NCBI GenBank assembly: GCA_026075535.2
Contig: AP026543.1
Coordinates: 9,796,001 to 9,860,000 of the forward strand
DNA: 64,000 bases
From: Tricholoma matsutake
Taxonomy: Eukaryota > Basidiomycota > Agaricomycetes > Agaricales > Tricholomataceae
Direction of reading: 5' to 3'
Part shown: piece after piece, positions 43,953 through 55,561 of the stretch
Layout: each line of letters begins with the position of its first letter
Numbering within the stretch: position 1 is the stretch's first letter
The notes under the pieces: generated by a model
What the model saw: only the letters and a program-made list of their open reading frames with translations
Databases searched by the model: none
Told to the model about the DNA's origin: nothing
Program-made: the position numbers and the translations under genes

Positions 43953-45583
43953 CATGCTCACCACTCCCCCAAATACAACTTTGCCACTTCCCCAGTCAAC
44001 TCCGATCAAGATCGATACTTCCATGACACTTCCCTTTACTACCCATAACAAATATTGTATAGAATCATGTACTGCGATGGCAGTGGAGATGGAGAAATAT
44101 CTTGTTGGCCCAATGCCCATCCAACAGTTTCTAGATGATTTCTTTCCAGTCAAGAAACTCCCCCATCTTTCAAGTTCTAATATTCCTCAATTCAAACACA
44201 GCAAGTATAATACTACCGTTCAAGCTAAAACAGAAATAAATGCATACAACCACTTTGTGAGTTTCAGCTACCTAATAACTTGCTTGTTCTCTCACAACAT
44301 TTTTCTTCAAGGTATAATCAACTCAAGTATTTGCTCCTAAACTCAAAATTGTCAATTCATTTGATATCCCTGATGGTAATCCTCAACTTGATTTTCCATT
44401 CAAGATCAAACCTGATATCTCCATTTATTCCATTGACTCATTCCCTGGGGTGGTGACCAATTCTTCAAAAGTAGAGATGTTCCTCGAGTTCAAGTGGAAA
44501 TCCAGTGATGATCCATTCTGTGATGTGTATGACGTAGAACATCCACATGACAAGGACGGCAAGACTGTTAAGTCATTCCTTCATGACACAAAGCAGCTAA
44601 AGACACTCTAGGGCAGATTACTGCTTATGCTGCTGCTCAACTTGGCTCCCAATTTCATACCCATATCTATTCTGTCCTTATCATAAAGGATACAGCAAGG
44701 ATACTTCGATGGGACAGATCTGGCATGCTTGTGACTAAAGCTATCAAATACAATGAATCTCGCCATCTTGCTGAGTTTTTCCATCGCTACTCAGAAGCCT
44801 TGCCAGAGATGCATAGTAACAATCAGTCTGTAATGGATCCAACACCAGCTGAAGCAGTCATGGCTAGGCAAGCCTTGAACCTAGACAACATGGTCCCCCT
44901 TGTCAAGCTTATGATCCCTGACATGGATGGCTCTCCACTCTATTATATTGTGGCTAGCCCTCGGGTGACCCTCTATACCCCACCAGGGCATGCTACCCGT
45001 GGATTCCCGGCATATGACGTCTCACAATGCATGCCAGTGTTCATGAAGGATTCATGGATGGTGGATGTACCAGATATATGGGCAGAGGGGCTCGTATATA
45101 ATAAATTGAAGGCAGCCAGCATTTGCCATGTTCCAGACTATCTGTCATCAGGAGATATCTTGGCAAACTGGTACCACGCTACAAAGACATTTAAGTATGT
45201 CAATGCACCATGGGCCTGCTATTCGACTGTGCATTTCATTCCTTATTGACACTATCGTCTCACTTTGGATGTCATTGGGCATTCCCTGACAACATTTCGA
45301 TCTTCTTATGAAATGGTATCTGTTGTGTGTGATGTGATTATAGGTAAGCTTTTGTGACACAGCTGAGAGGCAGAAGCTGACTATGCATGCATTTTAGCAC
45401 TCATGGATGCTTATAGAGCTGGGTTCTTGCATCACGACTCCTGGCAACATCATCATCACCCTGGACGGCAAGGGAGTGCTCATCGATTGGGATTTGTCAA
45501 CACTTTTGGCTGGGAAGTCGGAACCTCCTAGGTGTGCAACACGAATGGAAGGCATAGGCAATGGAGACAGCACTGTACAATGA
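43953..45583 (+). pseudogene. FunK1-type fungal protein kinase, broken
   Basis: The protein matches the FunK1 kinase family of basidiomycetes. Visible are EMEKYLVGPMPIQQFLDDFF (N-terminal region), FLEFKWKSSDDPF, QITAYAAAQLGSQFHTHIYS, ILRWDRSGMLVTKAI, FMKDSWMVDVPDIWAEG and HYRLTLDVIGHSLTTF. The catalytic loop reads HHD instead of HRD, and the equivalent of DFG is LIDWDLS. Introns at 44257-44311 and 45344-45397 splice in frame. Lesions are a TAA at about 44315, a one-base shift near 44597, a stop near 45247, and a deletion with frame change right at the catalytic loop (about 45438). Repeat modules flank it on both sides. The substrate is unknown. Confidence 0.75.
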
Positions 45584-46971
45584 GGGAAGAACACAAAAAA
45601 GGGCACAAGAGATGACAACAAGGTCTCTTAGGCCATAGGTGAGTTTTTTATTTGTCTCATTTTATTTTTTTATCTATTGACGTTAACAACAACAACAACT
45701 GCCTAGACCACAAAACAAACAGGGAGATCAAGCGGGCTCAGCAACAAGGGGAACACCTATGAGGATAACGTGGATGACCAAGATGATGGCGAGGACAGCA
45801 GGGAAGAGGAGGACAACCAGCAAGAGCATGGCGACGATGGCAACAACGAAGCAGATGGCAATGACAGGACAACAATGATGAAGGCCCAGCAACCCAGGAC
45901 AACAGAGACAGGATGACATGACCCAGCACCCAGCACCCAGCACTGCCGCTGCAAGCAACTGCTTGCAGGGGGAGATGCGAGGACAGAGATGACCATGAAA
46001 TGATGGTGGGGGAGACCTGGGCATGAGGGCAAAGGTGAAAGACAGTGAGGAACAAGGCCACCACCACTATGGTGGCTGCCACCCTCAGCACCCCCAACCA
46101 CTGCTGTGAGCAACAGCTCGCGGGGTGGAAATGGGGACACGGACATGGAGGACAACCCATGAAGAGGACAACAACAACAATGAAGAGGACAACAACAACA
46201 ACAAAGAGGACAAGAACAACAACAAAAAGGATGACCATGACAATGACAATGACAGGGAGGGGAGAGCGATGGCGATGGGGAGGAAGGGGACAATGGCAAC
46301 AAGAAAAGGGGCAGTGGCCAGGGACGACAAGAACTGGGACCCACGTACCCAGGACAACACACCAGAGGACAACACACCAAGCCGCACCAGGACAATGGAC
46401 TGATGCCAATGCATCATGATGCACCCAGGATGGCAAAGCTGTGTATGCCCTTCCTCCACAATTTGCATGGAGGAGGGGATTTCTTTCAATTCAATTTTTA
46501 ATTAGTATTATTACCCCTCCCCTCCCCCACGATTTGCGGACAAGGGGGTTTTTCTTTGTTTTATTTTTAACTAATATTGTTACCCTCCCCTCATGTTTGG
46601 TGCGAGAGGTTGATTTTTTAAAATGTATCTACCTCGTATAAACATGCCGCTTTCTCCTGAAGATCTTCCCCACCAAGTAACAGTCAGCTCTTTTTTCAAG
46701 TCACCATAGTTTTTCAATGTGAAAATTTCAAGTTCAAGGTAGTTCTGAATTTGTGGGATCGTACTGTCTTTTTCATTTTCCTGTGTACTCCTTTCCTATT
46801 TCTGGTTTACTTACTTCTATCCTGTGTTGGTATTGTTCACTTCCCTCTCCTTCCACCTTTTTGTGTGCATCCACACACAAAATTGATTAATTGATTGATT
46901 TTCTGCTGGGCTACAATGCCGCAACATGTCACATTGATGGCTGACAATGTGACTTGTGAGTACTTGGAGTC
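45584..46971 (+). repeat. A, B and C modules downstream of FunK1
   Basis: Hairpin A (CACAAGAGATGACAACAAGG, about 45603-45632) is followed by ATAGGTGAGTTTTTTA and GACGTTAACAAC. B-type hairpins lie at about 45945-45972 (CTGCAAGCAACTGCTTGCAG) and 46098-46125. AACAACAACAA repeats occupy 46165-46230. C hairpins lie at about 46450-46475, 46510-46545 and 46585-46605, each followed by a T-run. From 46620 to 46971 there is no recognisable gene or module. The V/C/S-rich or T/N/D-rich frames are repeat translations. Confidence 0.5.
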
Positions 46972-47479
46972 CAGTACTTTACACTCCCCCCCCCCCCAGT
47001 CCGAGTGGACTCTGCTTGGACACACTCGGACACTCGGACTGTCCTCAGACTTCACTCGGACTCTGCTCGGACTCTGCTCGGACTGCACTCAGACTTTGCT
47101 CGGACAACATCAACTGTGCATTTATTTACACCTTTAAAGTACTGTCCAAGTAAAGGCCAAGTTCCAGTCTTAGAGAAAGTCTTATAAGTCTCACAAAATG
47201 ATGGGTGCACAGCAGGAATTGAACCAACAGCCTTCTGGACTAGCAATCACATGACAACAAAACATGCACACTCTACCACTTAAGCCAAGTAGCCATTTAA
47301 AGTTATATACATTATATCTATTTATTACTGAAATCTAATTTTTTATATATCATGAATAGATTATTAAATTCACCCCCTCACATCTGTGTGAGGGGTAATT
47401 GATATGTATAATACTAAGCCCTCCCCTCGCAAGCTCAAGGGGAGGCAGCCATACCTATCAATTATAAAAATCATATTTG

Positions 47480-48260
47480 TAATGGTTTATACCAAGATCA
47501 GTAATGGTTTGTATCGAAGTCAACAACATTTTGTAATAGTTTATACCAAAGTCAGTAAACAAGTCTGTAATGGTTTGTATTGAAGTTAATAACATATTTG
47601 TAATGGTTTGTATTGAAGTCAACAACATTTTTGTAATAGTTTATAAGGTCAGTAAAGGTTTGTAACAAAGTCAGTAAACAAGTTTGTAATGGTTTGTATT
47701 GAAGTCAATAACATGTTTGTAATAGTTTATACCAAGGTCGGTAGAAGTTTGTAACAAGTCAGTAAACAAGCTTGTAATGGTTTGTTTGTATTGAAGTCAA
47801 TAACATATTTGTAATAGTTTACCAAGATCAGTAATGGTTTGTATTGAAGTCAACAACATTTTGTAATAGTTTATACCAAAGTCAGTAAAGAAGTCTGTAA
47901 TGGTTTGTATTGAAGTCAACAACATTTTTGTAATAGTTTATAAAGTCAGTAAAGGTTTGTAACAAAGTCAGTAAACAAGTTTGTAATGGTTTGTATTGAA
48001 GTCAATACTATGTTTGTAATAGTTTATACCAAGGTCGGTAAAGGTTTGCAACAAAGTCAGTAAACAAGTCTGTAATAGTTTGTTTGTATTGAAGTCAATA
48101 ATATGTTTGTAATAGTTTACACCAAGCGTAACAAAGTCAGTAAACAAATTTGTAATGGCTTGTATTAAAGTCAATAACATTTTTGTCATAGTTTATGCCA
48201 AGGTCAATAAAGGTTTGTAACAAAGCAGTGAACAAGTTTGTAGTGGTTCATATTGAAGTC
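47480..48260 (+). repeat. Minisatellite 1
   Basis: Irregular tandem units of about 24-35 bp occur with cores TTTGTAATGGTTTGTATTGA, AGTCAATAACAT and AAGTCAGTAAACAAG. No open protein is encoded. Confidence 0.85.
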
Positions 48261-48609
48261 AGTAATGTGCTTCTAATGATTGACTTAGTACTATAAATAT
48301 GTTGACTAAAAAACGACTTACAAAAGTCATTACTTAACTTGCAATAGGTCGTCAGGTTGATTTCACATTTAGGCTTACCAAATGCCACAGTATTAACCTG
48401 TGAATATAAACATTAATTTGTCGTTTACCCATTTGATGATGCAAGACTTACAAAAATGACTGTGTGAATGAATGAGCCGTTAGTATGTCTAATACAGTTC
48501 GCAGTGTGAGTTGTTTGGTTGTGTTGTGTGTGGATACCGCGAGGCATGAAAGTAGGTGTCCACTATATCGCGTGCACGAAGTCACTGCAAACTTGTACTG
48601 ACTGGTTTA

Positions 48610-49120
48610 CAAGCTTTGCCAACTTGATTATAAACTTTTACTGACCTCATTTCACACATTGACTGACCTTATTTACATACCTTTACTGACTTGATTACAA
48701 ACTGTTACTAACATCATACCATTACCAACTTTTACTGACCTCATTACAAAGTTTGACTGATCTCATTACAAACTTTTGCTGACCTCATTACAAAAATTTG
48801 TTGACTTCATTACCAACTTTTACTGACCTCATTACAAAATTTCACTGAACTCATTACAAACTTTTGCTGACCTCACTACAAAATGTTGTTGACCTCATTA
48901 CTGACCTCATTACAAAACTTTACTGACCTCATTACAAAACTTTATTGACCTCATTACAAAACTTTATTGACCTCATTGCAAAACTTTATTGATCTCATTA
49001 CAAAACTTTATTGACCTCATTGCAAAACTTTATTGACCTCATTACAAAGCTTTATTGACCTCATTGCAAAACTTTACTGACCTCATTACAAAACCTTACT
49101 GACCTCATTACAGACCTTCA
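48610..49120 (-). repeat. Minisatellite 2, mirrored relative to minisatellite 1
   Basis: More regular 22-bp units (CATTACAAAACTTTATTGAC plus CT) repeat more than 15 times. In reverse complement the unit reads AGGTCAATAAAGTTTTGTAA, which shares the TTTGTAA and GTCARTAA cores of minisatellite 1. The two arrays thus form a large inverted repeat around 48260-48610. Confidence 0.85.
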
Positions 49121-49573
49121 CAGATATCCAAATGACTAATTTCTTTGGGGTATCTTTTATGAATAGTTTAATTGAATATAACTATAGATATCAAAGGACA
49201 AAAAATACAAAAAGTCCCCCCCTCGTCGTCATTCCTCCGTTGTCGCTCCCCTCTCCCCTTTGTTGTTTCCCTTTGTTGTTCCCCCCTCCCCTTTTCATTG
49301 TTGTTCCCCTTCCTGTTGTTGTTCCCCCCTTTTTGTCTCTGGGGTGCTTGGTGGGCCTTGTCATCATTCCACCCATGGTCCACCCCATGAGCAGTTGCTT
49401 GTGAGGCTGGGGGTGGGTGGTGTGTTCCGTTGTCATTGTCCCCCACTCTCATCTCCATTGTCATCCCATCATTGTGGTCATTCTCCCCCCCTCTCGTCTC
49501 CTCCTGCCTCATCATGGTCGTCCCCTGTTGTTGTCCCTGCTGCCGTCGCTGTCCCCTGTTGTTGTTGTTGTCC

Positions 49574-49690
49574 GCTGTTGTTGTTGTTGTCTGCTGTTGT
49601 TGTTGTTGTCTGCTGTTGTTGTTGTTGTCTGCTGTTGTTGTTGTTGTCTGCTGTTGTTGTTGTTGTCTGCTGTTGTTGTTGTTGTCCCTC
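49574..49690 (+). repeat. 19-bp tandem repeat (GCTGTTGTTGTTGTTGTCT)
   Basis: The start points 49574, 49593, 49612, 49631, 49650 and 49669 are spaced exactly 19 bases apart. Because 19 is not a multiple of three, each frame alternates V and C runs; these are not genes. Confidence 0.9.
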
Positions 49691-50291
49691 CCCTCCTGTC
49701 ATTGCTGGTTCATCGTTGAGCAGCAGCGATCCACCTTGCAAGCAGGGGCTCACAATGGTGGTGGCTGGTGCTGGTTGTTGGCCTTCTTGTTCCTCCTGCT
49801 GTCCCTTCCTATCAATAGTTTAAATTAGTACCTAAAAAGGTTTGTTAGTAAAGAAGGAAAGGAATCAGAAAAGAAAAAAAAAACTTACTTGCAGCCCAAG
49901 AGATGTCGATGGACGTCTCTTGGGCCTTTTCTCGTCATTTGCTGCTGCTCCTTGTTTGTCGTTGTCATCTCATCTCATTGTCTTGTTGTCCAGTCGTCTC
50001 ATCCAGTCATCTCGTCCCATCATGTTGTCATTATATCAAACCTATTACTAATGAAAAATGAGTTAGTTAAGCAAAACAACAAAGAACATTTTAAAAAATA
50101 CTTACTAGTGGCCCAAACAACAATAATGTCATTTGGGCCCTGCTTCTGTCTTTGGTTTGTGAGGTAGGAGGAGGCGGCATCATTGCAACTTGACAGTAGT
50201 GATGTGTTGATGACGCGGCTGTGTGCTTTGTAATACACAGCCACTGGGTGTTGTATGTACAGCATTGCTTTTCCATGAGAGAAAAGCTATT

Positions 50292-50360
50292 GTAGTATAA
50301 TGATTAGGCTCATTTGCTTCATTACGTAAGCTATGTCAAAGTGAGGGTTCGAATCCTACC
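50292..50360 (+). ncRNA. L tRNA-like module with perfect B box, element copy 5
   Basis: TGTAGTATAATGATTAGGC (50292-50310) is A-box-like, and GGTTCGAATCC within 50343-50360 is an exact Pol III B-box consensus. It is the best preserved of the tRNA-like modules. It lacks a matching acceptor stem as far as I can see, so it is not an intact tRNA gene. It would direct transcription to the right, over the terminal repeats. Confidence 0.6.
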
Positions 50361-50780
50361 GTTAATTACATTTTCTATTTATAAAATAAGTAACTGCAAA
50401 CACATTGAATGCTAGGACTGTCCTAGAATTGTCCGAATGGATGCAGCTAGGACTGTCCGATCAGACGCTAAAACTATACTAGGAGTCTGCTTGGACTGGA
50501 CCTAATAATTTGGCAGGTGTCTCAGCCAACAAATTTCTAGTTGAGTCCGAGTGGAGTCCACTCGGATTGGGGGGGGGAGTGTAAAGACCTCCTTGAGTCA
50601 TGAGAAGTTGAAAGTGCGTGTATCAGGCGATCATCCATTGTATTCTGTATTCTGTATCCATTTATCTGTGTACTATATTGTAACATCGATGCTTTGTTGT
50701 TTGTGCATAATGTCTTGCTCAATCCATCTATGAGATCTGATTTTTTTTCACTTCCCATCAGCTCGAGCTGTGCAGTTGTC

Positions 50781-51816
50781 ATGGACCTGGATATCATTCG
50801 GTTAGATGGGAGGTACAGATTGCAAAGAAGGGTTGGAACTGGGTCATTTGGTGAGCTTAATGCAGTCATGCTACACCCACTCTCGATGACTCATAAGCAT
50901 GCAGGTGAAATTTACCTTGCTTGTGATATTCTGTCAGGACAACCCATCATCATTAAACTGGAGCCACTCAACAGTGATCATCAAACATGAGTTTCATGTT
51001 TACCGCAAACTTCGTGGAGGAGTTGGAATTCCTGAAGTCTATTGGTTTGGTACAGAATGTGGCTTCAACACAATGGCCATGGATCTGCTTGGTCATTCAC
51101 TCGAGGACCTGTTTATTCAATGTCAGTTTTAATTCAGCATCAACACTGTCCTACTCTTAGGCTGACAATTGGTAAGTTCACAATTCTGGCTTTTTACGTG
51201 GTAACACATCTAATGTCCACCATGCCCAGCTTCATCATCTCCAATATATGCACGCTTGTAACTTCCTTCATTGTGACCTCAAACCCAACAACATTGCTGT
51301 GGGTGTTGGGCAGAAGGCTGGCATAGTATATCTCATTGATTTTGGCCTTTCAAAGCATTTCAGGGATCCAAACATGCATATGCACATTCCATATATTAAC
51401 ATGCACAGCCTCACTGGAACAGCTGTATTTGCCTCTATTCACAGTCACATCAGTTGGGAGCTAGGCAGATGGGATGATCTTGAGTCTACTTCCTCCATGG
51501 TTCTTTGCCATGGCAGAGCTTGGGCCATCAGGACGTTGAAGAAAATTTTGTGCTGAAACTCAAACAACAAATCAATGTGCACGACTTGTGCCACAACCTT
51601 CCAGTGGAATTTTGCAAATTCCTAGAATACATGCACTCACTTTCTTTTGATGATAAACCTGATTACAACTACTTGTATGACCTTTTTGATGGTCTCTTGT
51701 CACAAGGGGGATTCCCAAATGACTCATTGTTTGATTGGAGTGTCGATGGTGGGCAATTAGGTGGCAAGGATAGACACGGTGCAGGCAATGCATACAACAA
51801 ATCTGGCATATGTTGA
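50781..51816 (+). pseudogene. Casein kinase 1-like protein kinase, broken
   Basis: The kinase starts MDLDIIRLDGRYRLQRRVG with the glycine loop GTGSFG, the catalytic Lys region (IIIKLEPL), GGVGIPEVYWFGTECGFN and DLLGHSLEDLF. The catalytic loop is HCDLKPNN in place of HRD, where CGT to TGT would explain the change. LIDFGLSKHFRD follows, then DDLES. An intron at 51172-51229 splices in frame to LHHLQYMHA. Lesions are a frame change near 50987, a TAA and a shift near 51131-51165, and a deletion that removes the segment after DDLES (about 51490) before YFLHGSLPWQSLG. It begins 189 bp right of a composite-element terminus. It may be a captured or hitchhiking host gene. Confidence 0.75.
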
Positions 51817-52261
51817 ACTGGGTAAGTGCTATGCACCAACTACATTTATGCTGGATACTAAAGGAATTTCCACCAGACTGTGCTCTCAGGCTCGAAAGCG
51901 AGAGTCACGTAGCAAGATTGACCTATCTTGACTTTGCTGGTGGTGCTGACATGGCATAGCAGTATTGACTTGGACCAATGGATTATCAAACCCCTTGTCT
52001 TGCATTTAGTTATATTCCTCAGTTATCCTTTATATCACTTCTGTAGCTATATAGAGTATACCCCTTCAATCATGGTATATAGAGTATACCACAACTAGCT
52101 GGCTGAAGTCATGTCAATTAATCTTTGGCTGAAACCGGCTTGAAGTGCCCACTCGAGTCGAAGTTGCAGCTTCTGAATACAAACTTGCTGAAAGCTGGTC
52201 ACATGTCAGAAAAGTCATGACTTTCAAAGTCAGCCCGGGACCAGCCAAGTCATGGCAACAC
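51817..52261. other. Unassigned sequence downstream of the CK1 pseudogene
   Basis: No gene is recognised. A short direct repeat of GGTATATAGAGTATACC type lies at 52055-52092. A segment at 52150-52260 shares AAGCTGGTCACATG and AAGTCATGACTT-like wording with 43760-43930. Confidence 0.35.
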
Positions 52262-52459
52262 TAAGGGGACCCCAGTTGTGTTCTCTTAGGTATTCCACCT
52301 ATGCTTGTGGTGTGAAAGGCCTTTGTCAACAAACTCATCTATAAACAACCCCTCACATCAAAACCATCAATTCCCCCATCACATGCATGGATCCTGCCCC
52401 CTTCTTGTAGAGAGAACCCGCACAGTCTTAGCTAGCAGATAGTGGGTGTCACCCTAACA
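52262..52459 (+). repeat. Truncated 5' LTR of chromovirus A, copy 2
   Basis: The match to the family LTR begins about 11 bases before the predicted RNA start (AGTTGTGTTCT, 52274-52284) and runs to the LTR end CCCTAACA. The U3 part is missing. The primer-binding site AGAACACAACT is intact at 52462-52472. Confidence 0.8.
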
Positions 52460-52945
52460 GAAGAACACAACTTCCCATATCAGTGCACCTTCTCTTACTT
52501 GCACATACATCATTGTTTCACTGTGCCACATCCAATTACTCATCCTTTCAGGACAAGCTGGAAGTACTTGTATATATGTAATCTACCTTTTCTTTCATAA
52601 GCTGATACCAGGCCTCACCTTACATTGCAACCACCAGTGATTGAGAGGCAGCACTCATCATTAGGACAGCTGCAACCAGACAACCAATTGGATCTGGTTT
52701 AGTCACAATTTACATCACTCTATTCAGACGACTATTTTAGTTACAAGCCAAATTCAGTGTTATCTCCAAGATCAGGCACTGTTGGAAGGGTTATTGATCC
52801 GAAGTGTCAAATTAGGCGCCCAACGAACAAATGAACAATTGATGAACAATTGACAAACATCATGTGACCCATAAACATTTGGAGAGGTCTCAAAGAACAA
52901 ATCTTGAATTTGTTGAAGAAGTGATTCATCACAGATTTTACCATT

Positions 52946-53638
52946 ATGTCTGAACCCTCAACTTCTAATCCCGGCCCTAATCCTGTTCCCACACCAGCAC
53001 TAGAGGTGAAAATTGATGCACTTACAGTGCAAATGTTGCAATTAGTGTCAGTGTTGGCAGCATCACAACCCAGACAAGCAGAAGTACAGCCAGAGATGAC
53101 AGGAGAAAGAGATGATGAGGTGGAGGAGATGGTGGAGTGGATGTCACAGGAGGATGAGATGGTGGAGAAATCCGGAAATGGAAAAGCATGCTTACCTAAG
53201 TACACACCCCCGCAAATCTTTGACAGTACCACAAAGAATACAAAATCCTTCATCAGATCTATAGTATTGTACATCCATGGGAGGAAGCCAGAGTTTCGTA
53301 CAGCTGAGTCTAGGATTATGTTTGCTCTCTCATACATTCAGGGGGGGAAAGCACAGTTCTGGAGAAACAAGGCTATTAATCAAATTGCTGTGGGAAATAA
53401 ACCATTTGGAACCTTCAAGCAATTTCTGGAGAGATTGGAGGCACAGTTTGGAGACCCTAATCCAAAGGTGACAGCCAATGCTAAATAAAAGACCATGCAC
53501 CAAGGTTCCCTAATGGTGGATGAATTTATTTTGCAGTTCAAAGCAGAAGCTTTGCAGACAGATATGGGAGAAGCCACATTGGTAGAGTTTTTGAAAGCAG
53601 GATTAAATCCCTCTTTATTCAAGTCTATCTACTGACTA
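52946..53638 (+). pseudogene. Chromovirus A gag, copy 2
   Basis: It starts MSEPSTSNPGPNPVPTPALE and is close to the gag at 19430-20119, with FWRNKAINQIAVGNKPFGTF and DPNPKVTANAK. A TAA follows (NAK-stop-KTM), after which the frame resumes (GSLMVDEFILQFKAEALQ) to KSIY and TGA CTA at 53632-53637. The sequence then leaves the family after ATGCCAGAA and joins another chromovirus at 53656. No zinc knuckle or pol of this family remains. Confidence 0.82.
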
Positions 53639-53655
53639 CCTTTTATGCCAGAATG

Positions 53656-55533
53656 CAGTACTTTCATTTGGAAAGAGTTGGGAATTGGCTAGGCCAGTGG
53701 CCTTTGAGAGTTGACAATTGAGGGGAGCAGAGCTCCACTACCCAGTACATGAACAGGAAATGCTCAGCATCATGCACGCGTTGACAAAATGGAGAGTAGA
53801 CTTACTTGGAACACACATCCACATCTACACTGATCACAAAACCATTCAAAACTTCGATGGACAGAGAGATTTGTCACTCCGGCAGGTGAGGTGGATGGAG
53901 TACCTCTTGCAGTATGAATATACAGTCATGTACATCAAGAGGGAGGACAACACGGTAGCAGATGCACTATCAAGGTTGTCAGAACCAGTGGAGACAGAGA
54001 CAAAAATCAGTGCCATGTTCAAAATCAAGGGAGACCCTAAACTGTATGCGAAAATATGCAAAGGTTACATGAAAGATAAATGGTGCAAAGGAATATTGAA
54101 TAACCTGAAAAGGGGCATTGTCAATGCCAAACTGGAAATAGCCTCAAGGAATGGACTGCTCTTCGTGGGGAAGAGGTTGATCATACCAAAATATAAAGAC
54201 CTGCAGGAACAATTGTTCAGACTCACCCATGATCATCTCGGACATTTCGGGGGCAAAAAGTCATACAGCTCATTGCAAGACAATTTCTACTGGCCAAACA
54301 TGAGAAAGAACTTACTGAACACATACATTATGGGGTGTGGCGCTTGTCAGAGAAACAAGTCAAAGACAGCAAAGACACCAGGACCACTGCACCCACTGCC
54401 AATCCCAGATAAACAATTTGATGCAGTAGCAATTGAGATTCGACTTCATTGGTCCCTTGCCCATGGACAATGGATTTGATTTGATCATGACAATAATGGA
54501 TTGGCTGGGAGCTGATGTGCAAATAGCACCATGCAGAACAGAGATGACAGCCGAAGAGTTTGTGACACCATTTTTCAACAAGTGGTATTGTCAAAACGGT
54601 TGCCCAATAGAAATCATCAGTGACTGAGATAAGATTTTTGTGTTGAAATTCTGGAGGGTGATGATGAAGATGACAGGTGTGAAGCACAAACTATCAACTG
54701 CATATCACCCTGAAACAGATGGATCATCAGAGAGAACAAATAAAATGGTCATGCAATGTTTATGGTACCATGAGGAGCAAAATCAAACAGGATGGGTGAA
54801 GGCACTACCAAAAGTCCTTTTTGACATTATGAATACTGTAAACCCATCTATGCAGGTATCACCATTCGTACTGAAGACTGGGAGGTTACCGAGAGTGCTA
54901 CCACTAATTGGAGGATGGGAAGAGTTGGGAGAAACAGGAGAGGAGCTAGAACCGGCAACCATGGCGAGAGCACTGATCGAGAAGACGAATGAGGAAATGG
55001 AAGGAGTAAAGGACTGCCTGCTGGCAGCAAAAATCTCGCAGGCTCATCAAGCAAATAAAGACTGGGAGGTGGATCCAGAGTTTGCAGTCAGAGAAAAAGT
55101 AATGCTCAGAATGGCACATTGGAGGTGAGATTATATGCAGAAAAAGAGCGGAAGGGTGGCCAAATTCATGCCACAATGGGATGGACCTTACAAAGTGTTG
55201 GATGCATACCCCAAAACCTCAACATACAGACTAGCAGTACCTGGTCCGCCGACACGATACACCACATTTCATGTGTCACATCTAAAGCGACACGTGGAAA
55301 ACAACAATGAGATGTTCCCAGGCAGGAAGCTGGAATGGCCAGGACCAATCAGCACAGCAGAAGGAGCAACAGAGTACTTTGTGGAGAAGATAATGGATGA
55401 GAGGCCAAGAGGGAGGGGAAGACAGTATCTGATCCGATGGAAGGTATATGGCCCGGACACCAACTTGTGGCTGCCTCGGTCGGAAATGTTGGAAACAGAG
55501 GCACTGAAAGATTGGGAGGAAAGGAATCAATGA
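53656..55533 (+). pseudogene. Chromovirus C RNase H, integrase and chromodomain
   Basis: The segment starts inside RNase H (VLSFGKSWELARPVAFES), then HEQEMLSIMHALTKW, IYTDHKTIQNF and ADALSRL. Integrase follows with its zinc part (LTHDHLGHFGGKKS and CGACQRNK). The catalytic residues lie in RFDFIGPLPMDNGF, IISD, and STAYHPETDGSSERTN. The chromodomain reads EYFVEKIMDERPRGRG and YLIRWKVYGPDTNLW. A shift near 54436, a TGA after IISD (former CGA by context) and a stop near 55126 break the frame. It supplies exactly what is missing from 27863-31292. Confidence 0.85.
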
Positions 55534-55561
55534 GTATGGAATTTTTTGGAACATGGGAGAG

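Larger units (their letters stand above)
46972..50592. mobile_element. Composite element copy 5, reverse order, with minisatellites
   Basis: The left end CAGTACTTTACACTCCCC and the right end, reversed, GAGGTCTTTACACTCCCC both lead into TCCGAGTGGACTCC-type repeats. Order: R tRNA-like (minus, A box 47273-47292, B box 47217-47231), C hairpins (47368-47450), two minisatellites (47480-49120), B hairpins (49375-49410, 49725-49755), hairpins A on the minus strand (49894-49925, 50110-50139) with TACTAACAAAC...TTTTTAG (about 49838-49858 on the minus strand), and an L tRNA-like module (plus). It is larger than copies 1-3 because of the minisatellites. Flanks TTGGAGTC and CTTGAGTC are only a weak 8-bp match. 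Confidence 0.65.

Noticed and set aside
47480..49120. A possible CRISPR-like array because of regular spacing.
   Set aside because: Units vary and run without unique spacers, the period is 22 in one array and irregular in the other, and the host is eukaryotic.
49260..49828. Long frames rich in V, C, L and S.
   Set aside because: They are translations of a 19-bp GTT-rich tandem repeat and of B hairpins; frames on all strands show similar low complexity.
50292..50360. An intact tRNA gene.
   Set aside because: A and B boxes are good, but I could not find a matching acceptor stem, and the sequence continues into element repeats; a tRNA-derived module fits better.
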